Shown here: one piece after another, positions 1 to 9,359 of the stretch
Layout: each line of letters opens with the position of its first letter
Position numbering within the stretch: position 1 is the stretch's first letter
Source of the DNA: Merdibacter massiliensis
GTDB lineage: Bacteria; Bacillota_I; Bacilli_A; Erysipelotrichales; Erysipelotrichaceae
NCBI RefSeq assembly: GCF_900155395.1
Contig: NZ_LT699727.1
Coordinates: 1-64,000 of the forward strand
Reading direction: 5' to 3'
DNA length: 64,000 bases
Translations under genes and position numbers: made by a program
Notes under the pieces: generated by a model
The model's input: only the letters and a program-made list of their open reading frames with translations
Databases searched by the model: none
What the model was told of the DNA's origin: nothing

Positions 1-1982
1 GGAAAAATACTCATTAACAAAATGCTGCATATCAGCAAGCGGTTTCCATATAATGTCCGGATCGTTGATAATGTCATGACGCAAGGAATGCTCAACAAGA
101 CATAAACTAAAAAACAGTATGCTTTTAAAGGCGCTTTTTCATCTTGCCATATCGTGAGCAGAGGGGTAGCGGTCTTTGCCTTTGTTTGCAGAAAGAGAGC
201 TTGTTTTCCTGCCTGGATCCCTTCTTGTACAATAGCAAAAAAATCATTTACAAAGTCAGGTGCACGCATCACTTTTTCTTCCTGCGGATACAGATAAGTT
301 AAGATGCTTTCCTTTGCAACGATCCCCCCTGGCAATGATGCAACACACTCCCAGCTATCGCCAAATCCTAATGGGGCAAATGCAAATGTTGCTTTTTGTG
401 CTGTCTTTGCTAAAAAGCTGTCTTCCCTTTCTCCATTTGGAAAATAAGAAAAACACCATAATGCAACCGTCACCAGCAATACGACACTACAGGCTTTTTT
501 CATATAGTTTATACATTCTTTGCATGCTTTTTTCCCCAATACGCGAATAGATGGCAGCCGATAAGATGGCAGCTCCATCATATAAATATCGTCTTCGCGA
601 AAATAAGGAAACTTGCTCAATATCCACGCACATAAAAAAGCGATCAATAAACCAATTCCATATAATGAAAAAATGACAGCAGCTTCTTTTCCCCGAAAAA
701 AACTGGCACAAAATAATAAATAAACGGGCAGTCTGGCCCCACAAGAGATAAACGGGACCAAAACGGCAGTCAACATTCGCTGTTTTTGCGTTTCCATCGA
801 TTTCGTAGCTAGAATACCCGGCACATTACATCCTGCGCCGAGTATAAAAGCTAAAAAAGCTTTCCCGCTTAGATGAAAATAAGACATGATCCGATCGCAT
901 AAAAAAGCAATTCGCGCATAGTATCCGCTTTCTTCTAAAAAAGCGATCCAAAAATACAATGTTGCTATCAGCGGCAGAAAACTCAACAGCGTTGCTATGG
1001 TCTGCAAGATTCCCTCTGTAAAAAAATCCAAAAAGAATTGCGGGCAATCTTGCAACCAATAACGTACATAGGGTATGAGATAGTCTTGTGCTAAGAAACG
1101 TATAAAATCGCTCCATGGCGTGCTTCCTTGAAATACCATTTGTAAAAACAAATAAAAAAACAGAATGCAGCAAGGATACGCTAACAATGGATGCAACAAA
1201 ATACGGTCGATCCATGAATACACGCTCTTATGTTTCTTCTCTTTCATGACCGCATGCAGGATCTGATCGACCACTTCATCATAACGTGACCACACATCTT
1301 CCTGTTCATATCGCTCCTGCCATTGCTTCTCTACGCTTGATAATCCTTCTGTAACCTCTTTTCGAAAATATGCATACAAAGCAGCGTAACGCTGTCTTTC
1401 ATCGGGAAATACGGTCTTTAAATGTGTATTGACCATCCGTACATGTTCATCCCAGTTTTGCGCAAACAATGGCGGGTAAACAGGGACAGACGAACGCTTT
1501 TTTTCTATCAGATCCCATAATGCCTGCCGGTCTTTTTTTTGATATGCACTCATAAAACAAGTGTCCATGCCTATAATAGCCTGCATGCGGTCACAGTCAA
1601 TCCAAATTCCTTTCCGTATCGCCACATCATAAAAACTGCAAACAACGATCATCGGCAGCTGCAATTCTCTTAGCTGCATGGTCAAACGAAGACTGCGTCT
1701 TAAATGCAAACTGTCACAGACGTTTATGATCAAATCTACTTTTTGATTTTTTAAATAAGCAGCGGCGATCCTTCCTTCATCTCTTTTTTCATGCAAAGAA
1801 TACGTACCGGGCAGATCAATCAAATGATAACAAGTACCACGATAAACAATCTTTGCCTCTTTTTTTTCGACGGTGACACCAGGCCAGTTGCCAACTTTAA
1901 ATTGTGCATTGGCCAACAAATTGATCCATGCGCTTTTCCCTACATTCGGATTTCCTACAAATGCGACTACACATTCTTTCAT
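1..1982 (-). CDS. feoB: Ferrous iron transport protein B, 3' end outside window
   Basis: Membrane Fe(II) transporter with an N-terminal G-protein domain. The start codon is at 1982 and overlaps the feoA stop as ATGA. About 660 residues are visible and the frame is open to the left edge. The G1 loop GNPNVGKS lies at residues 9-16, followed by a GVTVEKKE switch and DLPG. Hydrophobic segments fill the C-terminal half, including the conserved GAGCNVPGILATKSM and IPCVMTLSTI stretches of the FeoB pore. The G4 motif, normally NxxD, reads SFYD here, so guanine recognition may be altered. A second feoB in this window (46629-48641) keeps NMMD. Family assignment is secure. The missing C-terminus is due to the window edge. 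Confidence 0.93.
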   Translation of the reverse strand, partial: MKECVVAFVGNPNVGKSAWINLLANAQFKVGNWPGVTVEKKEAKIVYRGTCYHLIDLPGTYSLHEKRDEGRIAAAYLKNQKVDLIINVCDSLHLRRSLRLTMQLRELQLPMIVVCSFYDVAIRKGIWIDCDRMQAIIGMDTCFMSAYQKKDRQALWDLIEKKRSSVPVYPPLFAQNWDEHVRMVNTHLKTVFPDERQRYAALYAYFRKEVTEGLSSVEKQWQERYEQEDVWSRYDEVVDQILHAVMKEKKHKSVYSWIDRILLHPLLAYPCCILFFYLFLQMVFQGSTPWSDFIRFLAQDYLIPYVRYWLQDCPQFFLDFFTEGILQTIATLLSFLPLIATLYFWIAFLEESGYYARIAFLCDRIMSYFHLSGKAFLAFILGAGCNVPGILATKSMETQKQRMLTAVLVPFISCGARLPVYLLFCASFFRGKEAAVIFSLYGIGLLIAFLCAWILSKFPYFREDDIYMMELPSYRLPSIRVLGKKACKECINYMKKACSVVLLVTVALWCFSYFPNGEREDSFLAKTAQKATFAFAPLGFGDSWECVASLPGGIVAKESILTYLYPQEEKVMRAPDFVNDFFAIVQEGIQAGKQALFLQTKAKTATPLLTIWQDEKAPLKAYCFLVYVLLSIPCVMTLSTIRTLYGNRLLICSILLMSIF

Positions 1983-2203
1983 AAAAGTTCCACCTCGATC
2001 AGTCTGGCATCTTTTCGACGTATGGCTAGTAATGTTTCATCCACTTCAAATAATAATGGATCACGAAACAACGTAGTGCCGTGGTATCGTATAATTGCAT
2101 TTTTACAAATTCCCATCACAGTCAGCCGCTCTTTTTTTTCCTTTGAATGCTTTAATAATAAGACTCTGGCTGTTTGTTCATTCTTTAGCTGATCTGCATA
2201 CAT
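1979..2203 (-). CDS. feoA: FeoA family iron transport accessory protein
   Basis: A 74-residue SH3-like protein that works with FeoB at the cytoplasmic face of the membrane. It has the family pattern of a central MGI turn, a DPLLFEV strand and a C-terminal LAIRRKDARLIEVEL. The AGGGTGATGAA ribosome site supports the start at 2203. It is the first gene of a feoA-feoB operon and overlaps feoB by four bases. Its role in FeoB activity is known for the family but its biochemical job is not settled. Sequence identity to the second FeoA of this window is low by eye, so this is not a recent duplication. Confidence 0.85.
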   Translation of the reverse strand: MYADQLKNEQTARVLLLKHSKEKKERLTVMGICKNAIIRYHGTTLFRDPLLFEVDETLLAIRRKDARLIEVELL

Positions 2204-2428
2204 TTCATCACCCTTCTAAATTGTAAATAGTCCTAGATTCAAGAATTGTCAGATTTATTTGCATCAATTTTATTCTAAAATAAAAGCATTTTGCATATAT
2301 ATGCAAAACATGTTCAAACCACTCATATGAAAATATATTTCATTTAGAATGAAAATTATTTGCATTTGTATTTCATTTTAATTTCTTTTGCGATATAATA
2401 AAAATGTTTTTATGAGGAGGGAATTTAG
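2204..2428. promoter_or_regulatory. Divergent feoA / gdhA regulatory region
   Basis: AT-rich intergenic DNA between divergent genes. It holds a perfect 20-bp palindrome at 2289-2308 (TTTTGCATATATATGCAAAA), a candidate operator. A TATAAT at 2394-2399 with a weak TTTCAT 17 bp upstream fits the gdhA promoter. GAGGAGG at 2414-2420 is the gdhA ribosome site. No clear Fur box and no strong feoA promoter were found. Confidence 0.5.
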
Positions 2429-3760
<1,332 letters not shown>

Positions 3761-3787
3761 AAAATAATTATAAATTAACGTGAATAA

Positions 3788-3831
3788 ATGGATGCTTCCT
3801 GACAAATACAGGAAAGCATCCATTTTCTTTT
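3788..3831 (+). terminator. Terminator of gdhA
   Basis: Stem GGATGCTT-CCTG / CAGGAAAGCATCC with one bulge and a 7-base loop, followed by a T-rich run, 28 bases after the gdhA stop. Confidence 0.85.
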
Positions 3832-3897
3832 CATTTCATTATCCTGATCTGACATTTGGAAGTCACCTTTTGCGGTCGTGGTCACGGCATGCTTTCA

Positions 3898-3936
3898 TCT
3901 AAAAAAACTCTCTGCTGTTTTTGTTCAGCAAAGAGT
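3898..3936 (-). terminator. Terminator of gmk
   Basis: On the minus strand ACTCTTTGCTG pairs with CAGCAGAGAGT, ending in seven T. It lies about 60 bases downstream of the gmk stop. Confidence 0.8.
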
Positions 3937-3995
3937 CTTCATATCATTTGTCTATTTTTATATTTCATTTCCAGCAAAAAAATCGAAACCGTACA

Positions 3996-4574
3996 CTATA
4001 CATTTTCTTCCACGTACATATGACGGCGAATGATCGAACTGATCAATTCTGCTGCCAACTGCGGGTCTTCATTACATACGATGTATTTATAATTGCTTAC
4101 CATTTTCATTTCATTCTCAGCTTTCGCTAAACGCTGCTGAACGATTTCCTCTGGTTCGCTCCGCCGGCCGCGTATGCGTTTTTCCAGCTCTTCCATGCTC
4201 GGGGGGATAATAAAAATCGTTAACGCATCGGGGCATTTTTTTCTTACTTGATCCGCTCCTTGTACCTCAATTTCCAAAAGTACATTTTTTCCTTCTTCTC
4301 TCAATTTTTCTACTTGTGCTAACGGTGTTCCATAATAATTTCCGACGAATTCTGCCCACTCTAATAATTCGCCATTGGCAATTGCTTCCTCAAACTTTTC
4401 ACGGTTGGTAAAAATATAGTCTACCCCATCTTTTTCTCCCTGCCGCGGTTTTCTTGTAGTCATGGAAATCGAATAAGTAAGCCGAAGCCGATCGTCATTC
4501 ATAAAATATTGACGTACGGTTCCTTTACCGACTCCGCTGGGACCACTAATGATGATCAGCAAACCTTTTTTCAT
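3996..4574 (-). CDS. gmk: Guanylate kinase
   Basis: Phosphorylates GMP to GDP with ATP, an essential step of guanine nucleotide salvage and synthesis. The 192 residues cover the whole family: P-loop GPSGVGKGT near residues 10-18, the GMP-binding stretch STTRKPRQGEKDGVDY-like with its RxxR and YxF residues, and the lid region RIRGRRSEPEE. GGGAGGATGG precedes the ATG. A clean sigma-A promoter lies at 4605-4633. In many Firmicutes gmk sits with rpoZ and priA, but here it stands alone, divergent from rqcH. Confidence 0.96.
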   Translation of the reverse strand: MKKGLLIIISGPSGVGKGTVRQYFMNDDRLRLTYSISMTTRKPRQGEKDGVDYIFTNREKFEEAIANGELLEWAEFVGNYYGTPLAQVEKLREEGKNVLLEIEVQGADQVRKKCPDALTIFIIPPSMEELEKRIRGRRSEPEEIVQQRLAKAENEMKMVSNYKYIVCNEDPQLAAELISSIIRRHMYVEENV

Positions 4575-4604
4575 GCATCCATCCTCCCATTTTATTTACT
4601 GCAT

Positions 4605-4633
4605 ATTTTACCAGTGCATAAACATTCTGTCAA
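4605..4633 (-). promoter_or_regulatory. gmk promoter
   Basis: TTGACA (4628-4633) and TAAAAT (4605-4610) on the minus strand with a 17-bp spacer, directly upstream of gmk. Confidence 0.8.
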
Positions 4634-4648
4634 ACTTTTTTTCATCTG

Positions 4649-4657
4649 TGATATAAT
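4649..4657 (+). promoter_or_regulatory. rqcH extended -10 promoter
   Basis: TGaTATAAT is an extended -10 about 20 bases before the rqcH start. No good -35 is seen; the gmk -35 occupies that position on the other strand. Confidence 0.6.
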
Positions 4658-4678
4658 CAATAAACAAGGAGTGATTAT

Positions 4679-6346
4679 ATGGCATTAGACGGCCTTTTAC
4701 TATACCAGATACAAAAAGATTTACAAGAGATCTTGCCCTGCCGGATCAATAAAATACAAAATATCTCCGATGTAGAACTGCTTTGGACCTTGCGCTCTGC
4801 ACATCAGACACATCGTTTGCTTATATCCTTGCATAGCACATACAATCGGATTCATCTGACGCAGGCAAACTACACGACATTAGAATCTCCTACAAATTTT
4901 GTCATGTTGTTGCGTAAACAAATTGAAGGCGGATTTATTCGGAAAATAGAACAGATCGGATTAGACCGCGTATTAAAAATAGCAATTGAAGCGCGTGATG
5001 AATTAGGTGATCTGCACATGCATGATCTCTACGTGGAGTTGATGGGAAAATATGCAAACTTGATCCTGGTCAACGAAGAAGGCATCATAGTAGATGCTTT
5101 AAAACGAATCCCGGTCTTTGAAAACAACCAGCGTTTGATCCATCCGGGCGCATATTATACTTTACCAAAACAAGATGAAAGGAAACAAGATCCATTCAAC
5201 TGCGATACATCAAAATTGGATGATACTCAACCTTACAGTGCACAGCTGCATGGATGTTCCCCTTTATTATCACGTGAGCTGCAATACCGTTTTAAACACG
5301 GAGAATCACTGCATGCGATCATGCAGGAATTAACAGAAAGCCACACGCTCTACCTCTACCGAAGAGAAGGAAAGACCCTCTTTCATTGTCTAGCATTAAC
5401 GCATTTAGGTGAAGCTGATAACCATTTCCCATTAACGGAAGGAATGGATATGCTCTTTTACGAAAAGGAAGAACAAGTACGAATCAAACAGCAAAGCGGC
5501 GATATTGCCCGTGTCATTCGCCGCGAACTGACAAAGAACAAAAATAAGCTGCCAAAACTGCTGCAAGCGCTGGATGAAGCAATGGATTGTGATCATTATC
5601 GAGAATACGGCGATCTCTTGTTCGCTTACCACTCGCAGATTCAAAAAGAGCCGATAATCACCCTTCCTTCTTTTGAGCGGGAAGAAAATGTGCAGATTCC
5701 TATTGACATGCGCTTTGACATCGCACGCAATGCCAACCGCTATTATCAGAAATATCACAAGCAGCGCCGTGCGCAAACGATCTTACAGGAACAGATTCAT
5801 CTTTGCGAAGAACAAATTCAATATTTCGAACAATTGGATGCCCAGTTAGCGATTGCTTCTGTACCGGATGCCATCGAAATTCGCGAAGAATTAGTCCGCC
5901 AAGGACATATGAAACCGAAAAAAGCCGGGATCCACCGTCGTTCAAAAGGCAAACAGATTCCCCACTATACTACGTTCTCTATAGGTGAAACATTGGTATA
6001 TCTGGGAAAAAACAATTTACAAAATGAGTATCTGACACGTACATTAGCCCGTAAAAATGATCTATGGTTTCATGCAAAGGGATATCATGGCGCCCACGTG
6101 ATCTGCTGTAACAGCGAACCGGATGAATCTTTATTGCGCATTTGTGCCATGCTGGCTGCCTATTATTCCCAAGGACGTTATTCCAGCAGTGTTCCTGTCG
6201 ATTATTGCCAGGTACGTCAGTTAAAAAAAGTACCCGGTTCAAAAAGCGGTATGGTAACGATGCAAAGTTATCGAACGATTTACATCGATCCAGATTCAGA
6301 AACAATCAGTCAGATTTACAAACAATACCATAAAAACAAAAGGTGA
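4679..6346 (+). CDS. rqcH: Ribosome quality-control factor RqcH (NFACT family)
   Basis: Bacterial Rqc2 homologue. It binds 50S subunits blocked by peptidyl-tRNA and directs addition of C-terminal alanine tails that mark the chain for degradation. The 555 residues show an NFACT-N domain beginning with ALDGLLLYQIQKDL, the conserved Asp-Arg pair (Asp96-Arg97) needed for tRNA interaction in the family, a charged coiled-coil middle, and a C-terminal NFACT-R domain with KNDLWFHAKGYHGAHVI. AAGGAGTGA precedes the start. Older annotation calls this family fibronectin-binding protein. The stop codon is part of the downstream terminator stem. Confidence 0.92.
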   Translation: MALDGLLLYQIQKDLQEILPCRINKIQNISDVELLWTLRSAHQTHRLLISLHSTYNRIHLTQANYTTLESPTNFVMLLRKQIEGGFIRKIEQIGLDRVLKIAIEARDELGDLHMHDLYVELMGKYANLILVNEEGIIVDALKRIPVFENNQRLIHPGAYYTLPKQDERKQDPFNCDTSKLDDTQPYSAQLHGCSPLLSRELQYRFKHGESLHAIMQELTESHTLYLYRREGKTLFHCLALTHLGEADNHFPLTEGMDMLFYEKEEQVRIKQQSGDIARVIRRELTKNKNKLPKLLQALDEAMDCDHYREYGDLLFAYHSQIQKEPIITLPSFEREENVQIPIDMRFDIARNANRYYQKYHKQRRAQTILQEQIHLCEEQIQYFEQLDAQLAIASVPDAIEIREELVRQGHMKPKKAGIHRRSKGKQIPHYTTFSIGETLVYLGKNNLQNEYLTRTLARKNDLWFHAKGYHGAHVICCNSEPDESLLRICAMLAAYYSQGRYSSSVPVDYCQVRQLKKVPGSKSGMVTMQSYRTIYIDPDSETISQIYKQYHKNKR

Positions 6347-6371
6347 TGAAATTGAAAATTTCATCACCTTT
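6339..6371. terminator. Bidirectional terminator between rqcH and ridA
   Basis: Perfect 15-bp stem (AAAGGTGATGAAATT and its complement) around a 3-base loop, flanked by A and T runs on either side. It serves both converging genes. Confidence 0.85.
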
Positions 6372-6379
6372 TATATTGA

Positions 6380-6853
6380 CTAGCAGCCTCCGCAACCGCT
6401 GTCGCAACCGCCGCCGCAAGAAGAGCATCCGCCTTGCTGTGCAGCCATCTGCTGTTCATACACCATCGTATCGATTACCAGACATTCGATTTCCACTTTT
6501 GCACCTGCTGGAATATCAGCAACCGCAATGCAGCTGCGTGCAGGATATTGATCATCGAAATAACCAGCATATACTTCATTGAATGCTTGGAAATCTGCCA
6601 GATCTTTCAAGAAAACAGTTGTCTTCATGATATGGTCATAACGAAGACCCAGTTCTTCCAAGATCGCACCGATATTTTTCATGACCTGATGTGTCTGTTC
6701 TTCAATGCTGTCTCCAGCCAGTTTGCCTGTTTCCGGATCCAGTGGTACCTGTCCTGAAAGATAAACAAAATCACCTAATTTTGTAGCTTGTGAATAAGGA
6801 CCGATCGCTTTTGGCGCCTTATCTGTTTGTACTTTTTTTACGAATACATTCAT
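6380..6853 (-). CDS. ridA: RidA family enamine/imine deaminase with Cys-rich tail
   Basis: RidA (YjgF/YER057c/UK114) hydrolyses reactive 2-aminoacrylate-type imines released by PLP enzymes. The core matches the family: AIGPYSQA near the N-terminus, GQVPLDP, the late conserved Arg in YPARSCIAV, and VEIECLV with the catalytic Glu. The start at 6853 is chosen because GGAGGAATCAAT lies just upstream; an earlier in-frame ATG would lack a site. The protein is 157 residues, longer than the usual 125-130. The extra C-terminus ends GGCSSCGGGCDSGCGGC, five Cys in a Gly/Ser tail, which the standard enzyme does not need and which may bind metal or an Fe-S cluster. Confidence 0.9.
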   Translation of the reverse strand: MNVFVKKVQTDKAPKAIGPYSQATKLGDFVYLSGQVPLDPETGKLAGDSIEEQTHQVMKNIGAILEELGLRYDHIMKTTVFLKDLADFQAFNEVYAGYFDDQYPARSCIAVADIPAGAKVEIECLVIDTMVYEQQMAAQQGGCSSCGGGCDSGCGGC

Positions 6854-6898
6854 ATTGATTCCTCCTGTATTTTCCATGCCCGTAGCACTATGTTATTT

Positions 6899-6926
6899 AT
6901 TATAAAACTTTCTTTTGAAAATGCAA
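6899..6926 (-). promoter_or_regulatory. ridA promoter
   Basis: Minus-strand TTGCAT (6921-6926) and TATAAT (6899-6904) with a 16-bp spacer, between ftsK and ridA. Confidence 0.65.
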
Positions 6927-6936
6927 CGATTCTGCA

Positions 6937-9339
6937 TTAATAATCGCCTTGATTATCATCGTTTCCCTTTGCATACACCTCGCGTGGCTTTGATCCGCGC
7001 GAAGGTCCGATGATGCCTCTTTCCTCCAGCACATCGATCAAACGGGCTGCACGAGCATAACCGATACTGAATTTTCGTTGAATCAAAGAAGTGCTTGCTT
7101 TTTGCGAACGAATCACAAAATCACGAACTTCCTCATATAATGGATCTTCCTGTACTTCACTGGCGGAAGACTTGAATTGCTGATCCACTTCTTCTAAGCG
7201 GAAGAACGCATCTTCATAACGCGGTCGTCCTTGTTTTTTACAAAATTCAGTGATTCGCGCAACTTCATGATCATCGACAAATACGCCTTGGATACGTCTT
7301 GCGCTGGTTTCTCCTACCGGAAGATACAGCATATCTCCATAACCAAGCAATTTCTCCGCACCCATTTGATCCAAGATGGTACGGGAATCCACTGCACTGG
7401 AAACAGCAAAAGCAATGCGCGATGGAATATTGGCTTTGATCACGCCTGTAATGACATCAACGCTGGGACGCTGCGTTGCTACGATCAAATGGATCCCTGC
7501 TGCTCGCGCCAACTGCGTAATTCGCTGAATGCTGGCTTCCACTTCTTTTGCGGCAACCAGCATCAGATCGGCAAGCTCATCAATGATTACCACGATGCTA
7601 GGCAGCTTCTCATGGCCTTCCTGGGGATGGGCGTCTACATTTGCATTATATGATTGAATATTGCGCACGCCTGCCATAGCAAACATTTCATAACGGTCAT
7701 CCATCATCTTTACGATGACTTTCAATGCTCGATTTGCTTCTTCACCATCCGTAATCACTGGTCCGATCAAGTGCGGTACTTCATGATAAGGGGTAAATTC
7801 TACTTTCTTAGGATCGATCAGCAGCATTTTCACCTCATCAGGTTTTGCACGCATCAAGATCGTGCAGATGATGGAGTTGATACAAACCGATTTCCCGCTT
7901 CCAGTTGCTCCGGCAACCAGCAAATGCGGCATTTTATTCAGTTCCCCATAGACGGCGTTCCCCATCAGGTCCATGCCTAAACAAAACAGCAAACGGCGGT
8001 CTGCCATGCTTTGCGGTATCGAACGCATCATATCTTTAAAATGAACGGTCGTCTTTTCTTCATTCGGCACTTCAATACCGACGGCACTTTTCCCCGGAAT
8101 CGGTGCTTCGATACGAATATCTTTAGCGGCCAAAGCCATCTTTATATCATATTGCAGATTGCTGATCTTATTGACTCGCACCCCTAAATCCGGACGCACT
8201 TCGAACTTGGTAATGCTCGGTCCGATGTGGGTGCCCACCAGCGTTGCTTTGACACCGAATTGTTCCAAGATATCGATCAGCTGTTTTCCTTTTAATTTCG
8301 CAGCTTGCAGATTGGCTGTTGATTTACCCTTTTTTCCTGGTTCATTTAATAAAGAAATCTTGGGAAGCTTATAGTTGCTGTAATCTATATCAAATTTTGA
8401 GACAAAATCATCTTTTTTACCAATGATCTCTTCTACGACAGAACGTACTGGTTCCTGTACTGTATCCTGCTGAGGAGAATGATCTGTGCTCATTAAGATA
8501 TGCACTCCTTCTCCATCATTTTCTACTTTTGGAACATCCAGATGGTCTGATGTTTCTTCAAACAGCTGCGGCTGTTTGAGACGATCCTGATCACTGCCGA
8601 TATCTACGTTCATAAATAAGCTAGCACGCTGTTCTTTTTTACTGTGCCCTTCCTCGCTGGTATCGTCCGCCCGAATATCCGCCATCTTCGCTTCTTGTTT
8701 TTCTTTATGGCGCTGTTCTTTGACAATCTTACGCTGTTCACGTTTTGTTCGTGCTGCCTGTTGATGACTAGCAAAAGAGGCGCTCATCGCCTCTTTTGCA
8801 GACTTCATTCGCATAGAAAGGGTTCCGTGAACCGCTAAGGCTGCAGCCATTAAAAACAAAGCTACGACAACGATCTTTGTTCCGGTATAGTCAAACAAAA
8901 AGGTACATAAAGAAGTCACGGCAATGCCGATCAATCCGCCTCCTTGTGCGATTTCACCTCGAAAGATCAATGCTGAATTTTTAAGATAATTTGCGAACAA
9001 CTCACTTCCTATCAGATCTTCTGTTGGAGGAATGCTTGCTAAGATCCCCCAGCCGATCAAAAACAACACGATTGCCAAGACATACTGCATTGGCAGCTGT
9101 TTCCACGATTTTCGAAAAATCGCTAATAAAGAGATAAGAATGACCACACCGTAAAAAACACCATACAGCGTTCCGATCAAATACTGTATGACAGAGGTCA
9201 ACAGACCTCCGACAAAGCCGATCTTCAAGCAGCCGATCACGGCTATGGCAATTGCTGCCAACGCATAAATATAGACAAGGACATCACTTTGCAGTCCACC
9301 TTTTTTCTTTTGTGTTTTTCTGCTTTTTGTCTTTGCCAT
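6937..9339 (-). CDS. ftsK: DNA translocase FtsK/SpoIIIE
   Basis: Septum-anchored ATPase that pumps chromosomal DNA through the closing division or sporulation septum. The 800 residues contain hydrophobic membrane segments between about 20 and 170, a charged linker to about 300, then the RecA-like motor with Walker A GATGSGKS at 477-484, Walker B in KMLLIDPKKVEF, and a C-terminal winged-helix gamma domain (RKFSIGYARAARLIDVLEE) that reads polarity sequences. AAGGGGGAAGTGT precedes the ATG. It follows the RNase J gene after 20 bases and is probably co-transcribed, the same neighbour as spoIIIE in Bacillus. Whether it acts in vegetative division or sporulation cannot be told. Confidence 0.95.
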   Translation of the reverse strand: MAKTKSRKTQKKKGGLQSDVLVYIYALAAIAIAVIGCLKIGFVGGLLTSVIQYLIGTLYGVFYGVVILISLLAIFRKSWKQLPMQYVLAIVLFLIGWGILASIPPTEDLIGSELFANYLKNSALIFRGEIAQGGGLIGIAVTSLCTFLFDYTGTKIVVVALFLMAAALAVHGTLSMRMKSAKEAMSASFASHQQAARTKREQRKIVKEQRHKEKQEAKMADIRADDTSEEGHSKKEQRASLFMNVDIGSDQDRLKQPQLFEETSDHLDVPKVENDGEGVHILMSTDHSPQQDTVQEPVRSVVEEIIGKKDDFVSKFDIDYSNYKLPKISLLNEPGKKGKSTANLQAAKLKGKQLIDILEQFGVKATLVGTHIGPSITKFEVRPDLGVRVNKISNLQYDIKMALAAKDIRIEAPIPGKSAVGIEVPNEEKTTVHFKDMMRSIPQSMADRRLLFCLGMDLMGNAVYGELNKMPHLLVAGATGSGKSVCINSIICTILMRAKPDEVKMLLIDPKKVEFTPYHEVPHLIGPVITDGEEANRALKVIVKMMDDRYEMFAMAGVRNIQSYNANVDAHPQEGHEKLPSIVVIIDELADLMLVAAKEVEASIQRITQLARAAGIHLIVATQRPSVDVITGVIKANIPSRIAFAVSSAVDSRTILDQMGAEKLLGYGDMLYLPVGETSARRIQGVFVDDHEVARITEFCKKQGRPRYEDAFFRLEEVDQQFKSSASEVQEDPLYEEVRDFVIRSQKASTSLIQRKFSIGYARAARLIDVLEERGIIGPSRGSKPREVYAKGNDDNQGDY

Positions 9340-9359
9340 ACACTTCCCCCTTTATCAAT

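Noticed and set aside
2204-2428. Fur box before feoA
   Set aside because: AT-rich inverted repeats are present, but none matches the Fur consensus well enough to name it.
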